Shown here piece after piece: positions 9,084-17,112 of a DNA stretch of 64,000 bases. Position numbers and translations under genes: made by a program. Within the stretch, counting starts at the first letter, position 1, and every line of letters starts with the position of its first letter. The stretch comes from Streptomyces sp. 6-11-2 (GTDB taxonomy: Bacteria; Actinomycetota; Actinomycetes; Streptomycetales; Streptomycetaceae). The stretch spans positions 6,324,001-6,388,000 of the forward strand of contig NZ_BJOR01000001.1 in NCBI RefSeq assembly GCF_006540305.1, read 5' to 3'. Below the pieces are notes generated by a model. The model saw only the letters and a program-made list of their open reading frames with translations, was not told where the DNA came from and did not search any database.

Positions 9084-9105
9084 CACCCAAACGAGATGGG
9101 GTGTC
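9082..9105 (+). terminator. Hairpin overlapping the transposase stop
   Basis: GACACCC (9082-9088) and GGGTGTC (9099-9105) can form a 7-bp stem around a 10-nt loop, starting within the stop codon. It is either a transcription terminator or a subterminal structure of the IS right end. Confidence 0.45.
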
Positions 9106-9135
9106 TGACCCGGCCCGGCCGGCCCACGCCGGAAA

Positions 9136-9165
9136 GGCCGCCGCCCGGCTGGACGGTCGGCGGCC
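9136..9165 (+). terminator. GC-rich hairpin upstream of the permease gene
   Basis: GGCCGCCG (9136-9143) pairs with CGGCGGCC (9158-9165) over a 14-nt loop. It lies downstream of the IS right end and may be the original terminator of the KAS II operon. Confidence 0.35.
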
Positions 9166-9243
9166 CCTCCCTGTCCCACTCCCCGCGCCCGGGCTCCCCG
9201 CCCGCGCGCCACCGACGGCGACCCCGGATCCCAGGAGCACACC

Positions 9244-10737
9244 ATGACCGCCGGAAGCCCATCCTCGTCCGCCTCCACCAGACCCCTGACCACCAGCCAT
9301 ATCGTCTTCCTGATCGTCGCTGCGGCGGCACCGCTGTCCGCGATGGTCGGCACCGTCCCGCTGGCGTTCGCGATCGGCACCGCCGAAGGCGTCCCCGCCG
9401 CGTTCCTGTTCGCCGGCGTCACCCTGGTGTGCTTCTCCGTCGGGTACACGATCAGTGCCCGCCGCACCGGCGGCTCCGGCGGCTTCTACGCCTCCATCGC
9501 CGACGGCCTCGGCCGGCCCGCGGCGGTCGGCAGCGGCTGGACGGCGGTGGTCTCCTACAACTGCGCGACCATCGGCCTGGTCGGCGCGTTGGGCTACTTC
9601 ACCAGCCTGGTGCTGTCCGACCACGGGGTGCACCTGGCGTGGGAGTGGTGCTGCGCGATAGGTCTGGCGCTCGTCGCCGTCCTGGGGTACCGGGACATCG
9701 CCATCAGCGCCAGGGTGCTGGCGGTGCTGATGATCTCCGAGATCGGCATCCTGGCCGCCCTGGACGTGGCGGTACTGGCCCGGCACGGTGTGCACGCCCT
9801 GCCGGGCAGCTCGTTCTCCTGGCACGCTGCCACCGGCCCCGGCCTCGGCGTCTCGCTGATGTTCGCCTTCGTCTCGTTCATCGGCTTCGAGTCGGCAGCC
9901 CTGTACGGCAAGGAGGCGCGGAACCCCCGCCGCAGCGTGCCGCGGGCGACCTGCGTCGCCGCGGTGCTGATCTCCGGCTTCTACGCGCTCACCAGCTGGG
10001 CGGCGGTCGGGGCGATCGGCCCGGGCCAGGTGCGGGAGACCGCCGGGAAGCAGCTCGGCGACCTCTTCTTCAACCTGGGCGACGACTACCTCGGCGCCGC
10101 CGGAAGCAGCGTACTGCAGATCATGCTCTGCTCCAGCCTGTTCGCCGCGACCCTGGCGCTGCACAGTGCCGCCAACCGGTATGCGCAGGTGATGGCCGAC
10201 GACGGCCTGCTGCCCGCGTTCCTGGGCAGGGTGCACCCAAGGTTCGGCTCGCCGCACCTGGCCGGTGTCGCGCAGGTGGCGATGTGCGCCGTCGCCGCGG
10301 TCGCGTTCGCGGCCGGCGGTCTGGACCCGTACGCGAACATGACGACCAGCATGCTCGGCCTGGGCACCGTCGGGATCGTCGCCCTGCAGGCGCTGTCGGC
10401 GCTGTCCGCGGTGGCCCTGCGCCGCAAGGGCACTCGGCTGGGCTGGTGGCGGGGCACGGTGGTGCCGCTGCTGGGCCTCGCCGGCCTGACCGCCACCCTC
10501 TGGCTGGTGGTCGGCAACTTCGATGTGCTGACCGGGGCGACCGGTGGCGTCGTCACGCGGCTGCCGTGGGTGATCGTGCTGGTGGCCGTGCTGGGCGTGC
10601 TGTGGGCGCTGCGGCTGCGGGCCGTCGCCCCCGAGCGCTACCGGGCGCTGGCCACCGCGTATGTCGCCCCCGACGCGGACCGGACGGACATCGCCGCGCC
10701 GGCCCATGCTCCCGCCACTGTCTCCGAACCGACTTGA
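9244..10737 (+). CDS. APC-superfamily amino acid permease
   Basis: 497 aa with about 12 hydrophobic segments, starting with TSHIVFLIVAAAAPLSAMVG, the first-helix signature of APC transporters (unwound glycine-rich TM1). TM6 contains FAFVSFIGFESAALYGKEARNP, a strong APC family match. The ATG is preceded by CCAGGAG. Such proteins move amino acids or amines by antiport or proton symport. Next to azoxy biosynthesis genes it could import a precursor or export product; family alone does not decide direction. It is followed by SerRS after 36 nt. Confidence 0.88.
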   Translation: MTAGSPSSSASTRPLTTSHIVFLIVAAAAPLSAMVGTVPLAFAIGTAEGVPAAFLFAGVTLVCFSVGYTISARRTGGSGGFYASIADGLGRPAAVGSGWTAVVSYNCATIGLVGALGYFTSLVLSDHGVHLAWEWCCAIGLALVAVLGYRDIAISARVLAVLMISEIGILAALDVAVLARHGVHALPGSSFSWHAATGPGLGVSLMFAFVSFIGFESAALYGKEARNPRRSVPRATCVAAVLISGFYALTSWAAVGAIGPGQVRETAGKQLGDLFFNLGDDYLGAAGSSVLQIMLCSSLFAATLALHSAANRYAQVMADDGLLPAFLGRVHPRFGSPHLAGVAQVAMCAVAAVAFAAGGLDPYANMTTSMLGLGTVGIVALQALSALSAVALRRKGTRLGWWRGTVVPLLGLAGLTATLWLVVGNFDVLTGATGGVVTRLPWVIVLVAVLGVLWALRLRAVAPERYRALATAYVAPDADRTDIAAPAHAPATVSEPT

Positions 10738-10773
10738 CACCGGCCCCTGTTCACGTGATCCGGAGGGAACGAC

Positions 10774-12081
10774 GTGCACGATGTACGCGAGCTGATCGAG
10801 AACGGTCCGGAGGCGGTGCGCCGGCTGGCCCGCCGCGGTTACCCGCTCGACCTCGACGCGCTGCGGGCGGCACACCGGCGACGCCTGACCGCGCTGGAGG
10901 CGGTGAACGGACTGCGAGCCGAGCTGAAAAAGGCGTCTCGCTGCCCGCACCGGGCCGGCGGGCCACAAGCCGCGGACGCGGCGGACCCGGCGGGCGAGGA
11001 TCCGCGTGAGCGCAACCGGCGCCTGCGCGAGCGGGTGCAGGCCGCCGAGGCCGAGGCTCGGGAGGCCGGCCGGGAGTCGGAGCGGCTGCTGCTGACGGTG
11101 CCGAACCTGCCGTCGGACGACCTGCCCGACGGCTTCAGCCAGAAGGAGGCCGTGGAGGTGCGGCGGGTCGGCCCGCGACGCGGCTCGGGCCCCGGCCTCG
11201 GGCGGCACCACGCCGACCTCGGCGAGCGGCTGGGTGTACTGGACTCAGCGGCGGCGGGGAAGCTGTCCGGGGCGCGGTTCAGCGTCAGCCGCGGTCCCGG
11301 CGCCCTGCTGGAACGGGCCCTGTGCTCCCTGCTGCTCGACCTGCACACCCAGGAGCACGGATACACCGAGTACGCGGTGCCCCACCTGGTCAGCCGGGAG
11401 ACCATGACCGGCACGGGGCAGCTGCCGAAGTTCGAGGAGGATCTGTTCGCCACATCGGTGGGCGGCCGGGAGATGTTTCTGATCCCCACCGCCGAAGTGC
11501 CGTTGACCAACCTGGTGGCGCGGGAGGTGCTCGACGAGCGTCGGCTGCCGCTGGCCATGACCGCCCGCACCCCGTGCTACCGGGCCGAGGCGGGGTCCTA
11601 CGGCCGTGACACCCGTGGCATCCTGCGGCTGCACCAGTTCGAGAAGGTGGAGCTGGTCCGGGTCTGCCGGGACGAGGACGCGGCGGAGCAGCTGGAGCTG
11701 ATGCTCAGTCATGTCGAAGTGTGCCTGAAACGACTGGAGTTGTCCTACCGGGTGGTGTTGCTGCCGGCCGGCGACATCGGGTTCTCCGCGCGGAAGACGT
11801 ACGACGTCGAGGTGTGGCTGCCCGGCAGCGACAGCTACCGCGAGATCTCCTCGGTGTCGGACTGCGGCACCTTCCAGGGCCGCCGGGCCGCCATCCGCTA
11901 CCGGACGGGCGGTGCCCGGAAGACCGCGGCGACGCTCAACGGTTCCGGCCTGCCGATCGGGCGGACCGTCGCCGCGCTGCTGGAGCAGGGGCAGCAGGCG
12001 GACGGCTCGGTGGTGCTGCCGGAGGCCCTGGCCGCGTACACCGGCTTCTGCCGGCTGCTGCCCGGGGGCGGCGCCGAGTAG
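10774..12081 (+). CDS. Seryl-tRNA synthetase, likely cluster-dedicated paralog (VlmL-like)
   Basis: 435 aa from a GTG with GGAGGG upstream. The N-terminal coiled-coil tRNA-binding arm (about residues 25-110) precedes a class II catalytic core with motif 2 (CYRAEAGSYGRDTRGILRLHQF) split around residues 270-292 and motif 3 (LNGSGLPIGRTVAALLEQ). Housekeeping SerRS is rarely inside such a cluster. VlmL in valanimycin biosynthesis is a SerRS that supplies seryl-tRNA to VlmA, which esterifies the hydroxylamine with serine. No VlmA homolog is visible here; it would be expected upstream of the window. The arm contains a basic loop (RCPHRAGG) that may be a local peculiarity. Confidence 0.9.
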   Translation: MHDVRELIENGPEAVRRLARRGYPLDLDALRAAHRRRLTALEAVNGLRAELKKASRCPHRAGGPQAADAADPAGEDPRERNRRLRERVQAAEAEAREAGRESERLLLTVPNLPSDDLPDGFSQKEAVEVRRVGPRRGSGPGLGRHHADLGERLGVLDSAAAGKLSGARFSVSRGPGALLERALCSLLLDLHTQEHGYTEYAVPHLVSRETMTGTGQLPKFEEDLFATSVGGREMFLIPTAEVPLTNLVAREVLDERRLPLAMTARTPCYRAEAGSYGRDTRGILRLHQFEKVELVRVCRDEDAAEQLELMLSHVEVCLKRLELSYRVVLLPAGDIGFSARKTYDVEVWLPGSDSYREISSVSDCGTFQGRRAAIRYRTGGARKTAATLNGSGLPIGRTVAALLEQGQQADGSVVLPEALAAYTGFCRLLPGGGAE

Positions 12082-12114
12082 CCCCCGCGTGGGCCCTCGC
12101 CCGACGCGCCACCA

Positions 12115-12151
12115 GCGCGGGCCTGCCGGGCACTTCCGGGCAGGCCCGCGC
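12115..12151 (+). terminator. Bidirectional terminator between SerRS and SARP genes
   Basis: A 13-bp perfect stem (GCGCGGGCCTGCC at 12115-12127 with its complement at 12139-12151) lies between two convergent genes, as expected for a shared terminator. Confidence 0.8.
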
Positions 12152-12170
12152 CCTCGTCGTCCGAGGCCGG

Positions 12171-12962
12171 TCAGGCGCTCTGGCGCAGCAGAGCAGTGGA
12201 GCCGTGCAGGCCCGGGTCCTGGTTGAGCATCTGCTGGAAGAGCTGGCGCAGTTTCGGCGACGGCTCCATGCCCAGCTCGTCGACCAGCCGCAGCCGGGCC
12301 GCGTTGTAGACACCGATCGCCTCGGCCTGGCGCCCGCTCTGGTAGAGCGCCACCATGAGCAGCTCGGTGATCCGCTCTCGCCACGGGTGGGCGATGCTCA
12401 TCCGCTTCAGCTCTCCGACCACCCTCATCGGCTCTCCTGCGCGGATGCGCAGCCAGAAGGCGTCCTCCCGCGCTGACAGGTGCTCCTCCTCCCACTCCGT
12501 GGCCGCGCTCTGGCACAGCGGTCCGGCGGCGGCGTCACCCAGCGGAGCCCCTCGCCACAACCCGAGCGCCCGGTCCAGCAGCTCCAGGGCGGCGGGCAGC
12601 TCCTCGGTCTCCATCGCCTGGTGGGATTGGCGTATGTATCCGCGGAACTGGTTGAGGTCGATGTCCTCCGGTGCCACGTCCAGGCTGTATCCGGAGCCCC
12701 GGGCGCGCAGCACGTCCGCCGCCGGGTCGCCCGCCAGCTGAACCAGTGTGCGTCGCAGTCGCGACACATGTGCCTGGAGCGCGTTCTCGACGGTGGCTGG
12801 GGGTTCCTCGCCCCACAGCTCGCTGTACAACGTCGAGACGTGCACCACCGCGGGAGCCTGGATGAGCAGGCTCGCCAGCAGACAACGCTGCCGGAGCCCC
12901 GGAACGGCGTGGAACGCGCCACCGATGCCGACTGCCAGCGTGCCCAAGATCCGGAACTGCAA
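12171..12962 (-). CDS. SARP-family transcriptional activator (BTAD domain)
   Basis: 263 aa, the length of a small Streptomyces antibiotic regulatory protein. The N-terminal OmpR-type winged helix (residues about 15-95: LRQRCLLASLLIQ, SELWGEEPPATVENALQAHVSRLRRTL) is followed by a bacterial transcriptional activator domain with TPR-like helices (about 105-255). SARPs bind heptameric direct repeats spaced 11 bp near the -35 region and activate biosynthetic operons. It converges on the azoxy cluster and is the obvious pathway-specific regulator. Phased heptamer repeats at 14.5-14.8 kb are candidate sites of the right geometry, though not adjacent to cluster genes. Confidence 0.92.
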   Translation of the reverse strand: MQFRILGTLAVGIGGAFHAVPGLRQRCLLASLLIQAPAVVHVSTLYSELWGEEPPATVENALQAHVSRLRRTLVQLAGDPAADVLRARGSGYSLDVAPEDIDLNQFRGYIRQSHQAMETEELPAALELLDRALGLWRGAPLGDAAAGPLCQSAATEWEEEHLSAREDAFWLRIRAGEPMRVVGELKRMSIAHPWRERITELLMVALYQSGRQAEAIGVYNAARLRLVDELGMEPSPKLRQLFQQMLNQDPGLHGSTALLRQSA

Positions 12963-13288
12963 GAGAACCCTCCCGTGTGGTCGCAGCCTGCGGCTTCACG
13001 CCGCCCGTTCCGTGTCTTCCCGGAAGCGGTGGCAGTCTGAAGGGGCGACCTAGAGTCCGGCTCGACACGGGATACGGGCAGCTCCTGCCGCGCACGGGGT
13101 GGCCACTGTCTACATTCCGGAGAACGGTCGGCTCGCCCCTCGGACCACCCTTGTCGCCGGTGAGTACGGCCATCTGCTCGATCGGGGCCTGGGCGAGTGG
13201 TTCCCGGGCGCGGTGCAGGAACGCCTGCCCGGGCCCGAGCAGCCGACCCGCCGTATGAAAGCACTCCCCGGTGCGAAATACTCTCCCG
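12963..13288. other. Intergenic region upstream of the SARP gene
   Basis: No gene could be supported. A plus-strand open stretch from 13099 runs through the GNAT start in another frame and lacks a ribosome site. The region should hold the SARP promoter and the divergent promoter of the GNAT gene; no clear -10/-35 pair was recognised. Confidence 0.5.
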
Positions 13289-13777
13289 ATGAGGTCGCGC
13301 ACTTCCCCGATCAGTCAGCCGATCACGATACGGAGGGCCGTCGCGCGGGATGCCAAACGGCTCACGCGGCTCGTGCGTGGCTCAGGCGCCTACGAGGGTA
13401 AGTACGCAGCCGCAGTCGCGGGCTACCGGGTCGGTCCTGATTACATCGAGGCCCACCGCGCCTTCGTGGCCGTCGGCGCCGACGAGCATGGAGGCCGGGT
13501 CCTCGGGTTCTACTCGCTCGTCCTGGCTCCACCGGAGCTCGACCTGCTGTTCGTCGTCGACGAAGCGCAAGGACGGGGTATTGGACGACTGCTCGTCGCG
13601 CACATGCAGTCCGAGGCCCGTGCCGCCGGGCTCGACCGTGTCAAGGTCGTGTCGCATCTTCCCGCCGAGGACTTCTACCACCGCGTCGGTGCAGTGCGGA
13701 TCGGGACCGCGTTCGCGAACCCGCCCGCCGTGCCGTGGGACCGTCCCGAATTCGAGTTTCGCATTCCTTCGGAATGA
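13289..13777 (+). CDS. GNAT-family N-acetyltransferase
   Basis: 162 aa from ATG 13289; a GTG at 13271 in the same frame is possible. The domain begins at ITIRRAVARDAKRLTRL. The acetyl-CoA pyrophosphate loop is AQGRGIGRLLVAHM, a textbook motif A, preceded by the ELDLLFV strand and followed by KVVSHLPAEDFYHRVGA (motif B). Such enzymes acetylate amines of small molecules or proteins. It stands alone between the SARP gene and a non-coding stretch, so its substrate and any tie to the azoxy cluster are unknown. Confidence 0.82.
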   Translation: MRSRTSPISQPITIRRAVARDAKRLTRLVRGSGAYEGKYAAAVAGYRVGPDYIEAHRAFVAVGADEHGGRVLGFYSLVLAPPELDLLFVVDEAQGRGIGRLLVAHMQSEARAAGLDRVKVVSHLPAEDFYHRVGAVRIGTAFANPPAVPWDRPEFEFRIPSE

Positions 13778-14513
13778 CGCGGTGTGCCGGTTCGCAGGGC
13801 ACCGGCTTCGCCTGCAGGGTGGCCGGCATGCAGGAGCCGCTGGACGCCGCGCGCTCCGTGTGTGCCGTCGTCTCTGCCCTGGCGTGGGGATCGCCTGCGC
13901 CGGCGGCCTCTCCCGGCGACTGCCTCACCTCCGGCACTCCCAGGGCCATCGAAATCGCGCACATCTCGGCTCGCTCCACACACGATCGAGGTCGGCCGCT
14001 GTAAAGACGTAGTTTCACACCACCCTGATCTGCAAGACGAAGTGGCCACAGTCCACCGTCAGCGCTCCCTGAGCATGCGCGCGACCACGTAGAGTGACTC
14101 CACGGGCGCTGCGGTCTCCGCCGCCGGCGTCCCCCCAAGGTCATCGCCCTTCCCCGGCCATCCCCGTTCTCCGGAGCACGAGTGGTCGGTCCACCGTCCC
14201 CGTCAGGCCCGCATACGCTCACGGTCACTTCCTCGCCGCTCGCTGGTGCTCAGGGTGCCGTCCCGGGTGCGCGAGGGGCCCGGGCCAAGCCCGGTGCCGG
14301 GCAGATGCCAAGGCCCCACAGTGGCCTTGAACGGTATTCCCTCGGCCAAGCGCCCGATCCCTCTCACTGGCTGCTTGCTCGATCTGGTCGATGAGACGGT
14401 GCTGTGACGCCGTCGGCGAACGTGGTCGCCTCGGTCGTGCCCGGTGGTCTTGTCGCGGGTGACGGTGGGGTACAGGTGGGCGAGGTCCTGCACCCCGTCG
14501 CCTGGCGTGACCG

Positions 14514-14531
14514 TGACGCTCGTTTGACGCT
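14514..14531 (+). repeat. Heptamer direct repeat, two copies 11 bp apart
   Basis: TGACGCT occurs at 14514-14520 and 14525-14531, exactly one helical turn apart and in the same orientation as the array at 14725. Spacing is like SARP operators. Confidence 0.6.
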
Positions 14532-14724
14532 CCAGAGACCGTCCCCAAGGTGGGACGCCCCCCCCGTTGAACTGCGGGTTTTCGCGCCTCCAGCCTTTGG
14601 GACGTGTTCCCGATGACGCATCACGTGGAGTGCGTCGCGATCCTTGAACCGGTCGCGAAGGGCTCCTGACCTGCGGTTTTGCCCGTGCGCATTATGTGCG
14701 GTGTGGGCGTTACGGGCGATATCT

Positions 14725-14762
14725 TGACGCTGAAATGACGCTCGTGACGCTCATTTGGCGCT
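14725..14762 (+). repeat. Heptamer direct-repeat array, four copies
   Basis: TGACGCT occurs at 14725-14731, 14736-14742 and 14745-14751, and a TGGCGCT variant at 14756-14762. Start-to-start distances are 11, 9 and 11 nt. The array could be a regulator binding site of the SARP type, or iteron-like repeats. Confidence 0.65.
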
Positions 14763-15323
14763 CGTTCTGAGGGGGTGTCAGGAGGCTCTGGAGGCAGGTC
14801 AGGGCTCGTTCTGCGGAGACTGAGGACAGTGCAGCGTACGGCAGCAGCGCGCGGGTGCCATCCTGGTCGGTTGTCCCGGAATGGACCAGCGAGCCCATAA
14901 TGACCTGCCGAGATGTGCGGTCGCGATCGCGCTGCTCTGGCCAGCATGGATGATCTTTCGGGTGTTTCACGCTCGTGCCCGTTGAGGGTGGCGGAAGTTC
15001 CAGAGGAGCCCCAGGAGACTCCTGCGTCAGGCGAGCGTTCTTTCCTCTCTGTGCCGGTGCCGGTCCGTGTGGTCATCCCGTGGTCGCACAGTTGGCCGTA
15101 CACGGAGAAGGCTGCCGGAGCGGTGGGGCGAGCCGCGTGGCTACACCAGCGACGAGCTGGTGGGGTCCCATCTTCGTCTACGAGGCAGCTGAAGCGCCGA
15201 TTCTGCGGTGCTGCGCGCGGTCTGTCCCAAGCCCCAAGGCCGAGGCCGCGCCTGGTGAGCGGCCCCTTGGAGAGGCCCGCCCAGCGGGCGAAACCGGTTC
15301 CGCTGTGGTGAAAGGGAGCGGCT

Positions 15324-16565
15324 GTGGCGGACGGTGGGCGGCGGCCTGACAAGGCCATGGTGGACCGGTCGGAAGGGTTCGGTGAGCGGCTGCTGGGGGT
15401 GCTGCTGGATCGGGCGCACGAGATGCCGCCGCAGCTGATCGCCCCGCTGATCGCGGAAGAGGTGGCCAGGGTCGGTGGCCGCGACGTCTCGATCCTCCTG
15501 CAGGACTACGGCCAGCGGGTGCTGGTGCCGCTGCCGGGTAGGCGGCTGTTCGTCGGGGAGCCCGAGCCGATCGGTGACTCCCACGCCGGCACGGCCTTCC
15601 TGTATGCGACCCCTGTGGAGGTACCGCAGGCCGACGGCGTCCGGATGTACCTGCCGTTGCTGGACGGCAGCGACCAGGTGGGAGTGATGGCCCTCACCCT
15701 GGACACCGTCGATGACGACGACCGGCGGCTGCTGCGCAGACTCGCCGGCCTGGCCGCCGACATGCTGGTCACCAAACACAGCTACACCGACCAGTTCTTC
15801 CAGACCCGGCGCCGCGAACCGATGAGCGTGGCCGCGGAGATCCAGTGGTCCCTGCTGCCGCCAGTGGCCATGTCCACCCCGCAGGTCGCGGTGGCCGGAA
15901 TCCTCGAACCCGCCTACAGCGTCGCCGGAGACAGCTTCGACTACGCCCTCAACGACGACATCCTGCACGTGGCCACGATCGACGCGATGGGCCACGGTCT
16001 GGACGCCGCCACCATGGCAACCGTCGCCATCGGCGCCTACCGCCACGCCAGACGCGCCGACATCGGGCTGTCCGAGATCTACGCGTTCATGGACCGGGCC
16101 ATCGCCGAGCAGTTCGGGCCCGAGCACTTCGTCACCGCGCAGATGATGCGCCTGAACGTCGCAACCGGCCACCTGCAACGGGTCAACGCCGGCCACCCGG
16201 CACCGCTGCTGATCCGCAACCACCAGGTCGTCCGGCAACTGGAGAGTGCGACCACCTTGCCGGTCGGCTTCGGCGGTGACGAGCCCCAGCTCAGCGAGCA
16301 GACACTCCAGGTCGGCGACCGGGTGCTGTGCTTCACCGACGGCCTGATCGAGGAGCACGAAGCCGGCGGGAAGCAGTTCGGCGTGGAACAACTCATCGCC
16401 TGGGTCAACCGCATCGAGCACGCCGAGAAGGGAGTGCGGGCGGTGGTGCGCTCTCTCTCCCACGCCCTGATGGAGGAACGGGGCGGGATCACCAGCGACG
16501 ACGCGACCCTCTTCCTGATCGAGTGGCGTGGGAGCGCCGCCGACCACCTTGCCACCCTGGAATGA
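15324..16565 (+). CDS. SpoIIE-type PP2C phosphatase with N-terminal GAF-like sensor
   Basis: 413 aa from GTG 15324 with AAGGGAGCGG upstream. Residues about 20-155 resemble a GAF sensor domain. A linker with SVAAEIQWSLLPP then leads into the SpoIIE/PP2C core with metal-binding motifs GDSFDY and DAMGHGLDA, NAGHPAPLL, FTDGLIEEH and a C-terminal SDDATLFLIEW. Proteins of this class dephosphorylate anti-anti-sigma factors in partner-switching control of sigma factors in actinomycetes. No RsbW or STAS partner is adjacent; an RsbW-type ATPase is encoded far away at 60.9-61.4 kb. It appears monocistronic. Confidence 0.9.
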   Translation: MADGGRRPDKAMVDRSEGFGERLLGVLLDRAHEMPPQLIAPLIAEEVARVGGRDVSILLQDYGQRVLVPLPGRRLFVGEPEPIGDSHAGTAFLYATPVEVPQADGVRMYLPLLDGSDQVGVMALTLDTVDDDDRRLLRRLAGLAADMLVTKHSYTDQFFQTRRREPMSVAAEIQWSLLPPVAMSTPQVAVAGILEPAYSVAGDSFDYALNDDILHVATIDAMGHGLDAATMATVAIGAYRHARRADIGLSEIYAFMDRAIAEQFGPEHFVTAQMMRLNVATGHLQRVNAGHPAPLLIRNHQVVRQLESATTLPVGFGGDEPQLSEQTLQVGDRVLCFTDGLIEEHEAGGKQFGVEQLIAWVNRIEHAEKGVRAVVRSLSHALMEERGGITSDDATLFLIEWRGSAADHLATLE

Positions 16566-16653
16566 GCCGATACCGCCCGACTGCTGGTGCGGCCGTTGGC
16601 GGGGAGATCTGGCATGTCACGCGAGAAAACCGCGAGGGATCTATCGTCAAGGT

Positions 16654-16902
16654 ATGAGCGTGTTCATCAAGCTGGTGGAGAACCGGCCCCCCAAGGAATA
16701 CGCGGAGCTGGCGGCTGCAGATATCTCCTACGACGACATCACCGAAGGTGAGTCGCCCGCCACGTACGAGTACGACCTGCTTCCGAGCGGCGCATTGCGG
16801 ATCCTCAGGGTGACCAAAGGCGAAGCCGCTGTCGTCGAATCGATCTACGCTCCCGGACTCTGGTTCCGTGTCCAGGGGCAGTGGCACGGTAGTGCGGAAT
16901 AG
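16654..16902 (+). CDS. Small hypothetical protein
   Basis: 82 aa from an ATG. The sequence is acidic at the N-terminus and ends in a short beta-rich segment (YEYDLLPSGALRILRV ... GLWFRVQGQWH). The codon pattern is consistent with coding. I recognise no family. It lies 88 nt downstream of the phosphatase gene on the same strand and ends before a strong terminator. Confidence 0.6.
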   Translation: MSVFIKLVENRPPKEYAELAAADISYDDITEGESPATYEYDLLPSGALRILRVTKGEAAVVESIYAPGLWFRVQGQWHGSAE

Positions 16903-17076
16903 CAAGCACTCTGCCGGCGGCCGGGCGCGGCCGGCCGCTGAGCCCGGTCGTCGGTGCTTGAGGTCCGAGCAGAATGTGCTCATGCTTCGCGTCTGCCTAC
17001 GGAATCACGTCGGAAAATACCTGCAGGTGTACCGTGGATTGTGGGTTGCGCACTCTCACGTGTTGCGCCTGAAAGG

Positions 17077-17104
17077 ACGGCCCCGGCGGTTTCACCGGGG
17101 CCGT
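17077..17104 (+). terminator. Strong bidirectional terminator hairpin
   Basis: ACGGCCCCGG (17077-17086) pairs perfectly with CCGGGGCCGT (17095-17104) around an 8-nt loop, between convergent genes, and is followed by TTTCG on the plus strand. Confidence 0.85.
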
Positions 17105-17112
17105 TTCGAGGA

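Larger units (their letters stand above)
7618..9105 (+). mobile_element. IS110-family insertion sequence (approximate limits)
   Basis: A complete IS110-type transposase with about 236 nt of non-coding DNA on its 5' side and a short 3' flank separates KAS II from the APC permease gene. IS110 elements lack terminal inverted repeats and usually make no target duplication, so the exact ends cannot be fixed by eye. The given limits are the flanking CDS end and the 3' hairpin. The insertion is intergenic and breaks no reading frame, but it may separate the KAS II transcription unit from the permease and SerRS genes. Confidence 0.75.
13778..15323. other. 1.5-kb stretch without a supportable gene
   Basis: All six frames carry short overlapping open stretches with no recognisable domain, no ribosome site and no consistent codon bias. 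The notable content is two groups of TGACGCT heptamers (14514-14531 and 14725-14762). The minus-strand translations near 14.2-14.6 kb shift frame repeatedly and may be remains of a decayed gene. The final 300 nt should contain the promoter of the SpoIIE phosphatase gene. Confidence 0.6.

Noticed and set aside
9016..11211. Minus-strand 731-codon open frame
   Set aside because: Antisense to the APC permease and SerRS genes; no recognisable domain and shadow-like Gln/Arg/Gly composition.
13099..13401. Plus-strand 100-codon frame between SARP and GNAT genes
   Set aside because: No ribosome site, no domain, and it overlaps the GNAT gene in another frame. A fragment of a lost gene cannot be excluded.
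14094..15349. Several overlapping short open frames on both strands
   Set aside because: They lack ribosome sites and domains and switch frame constantly; treated as non-coding.
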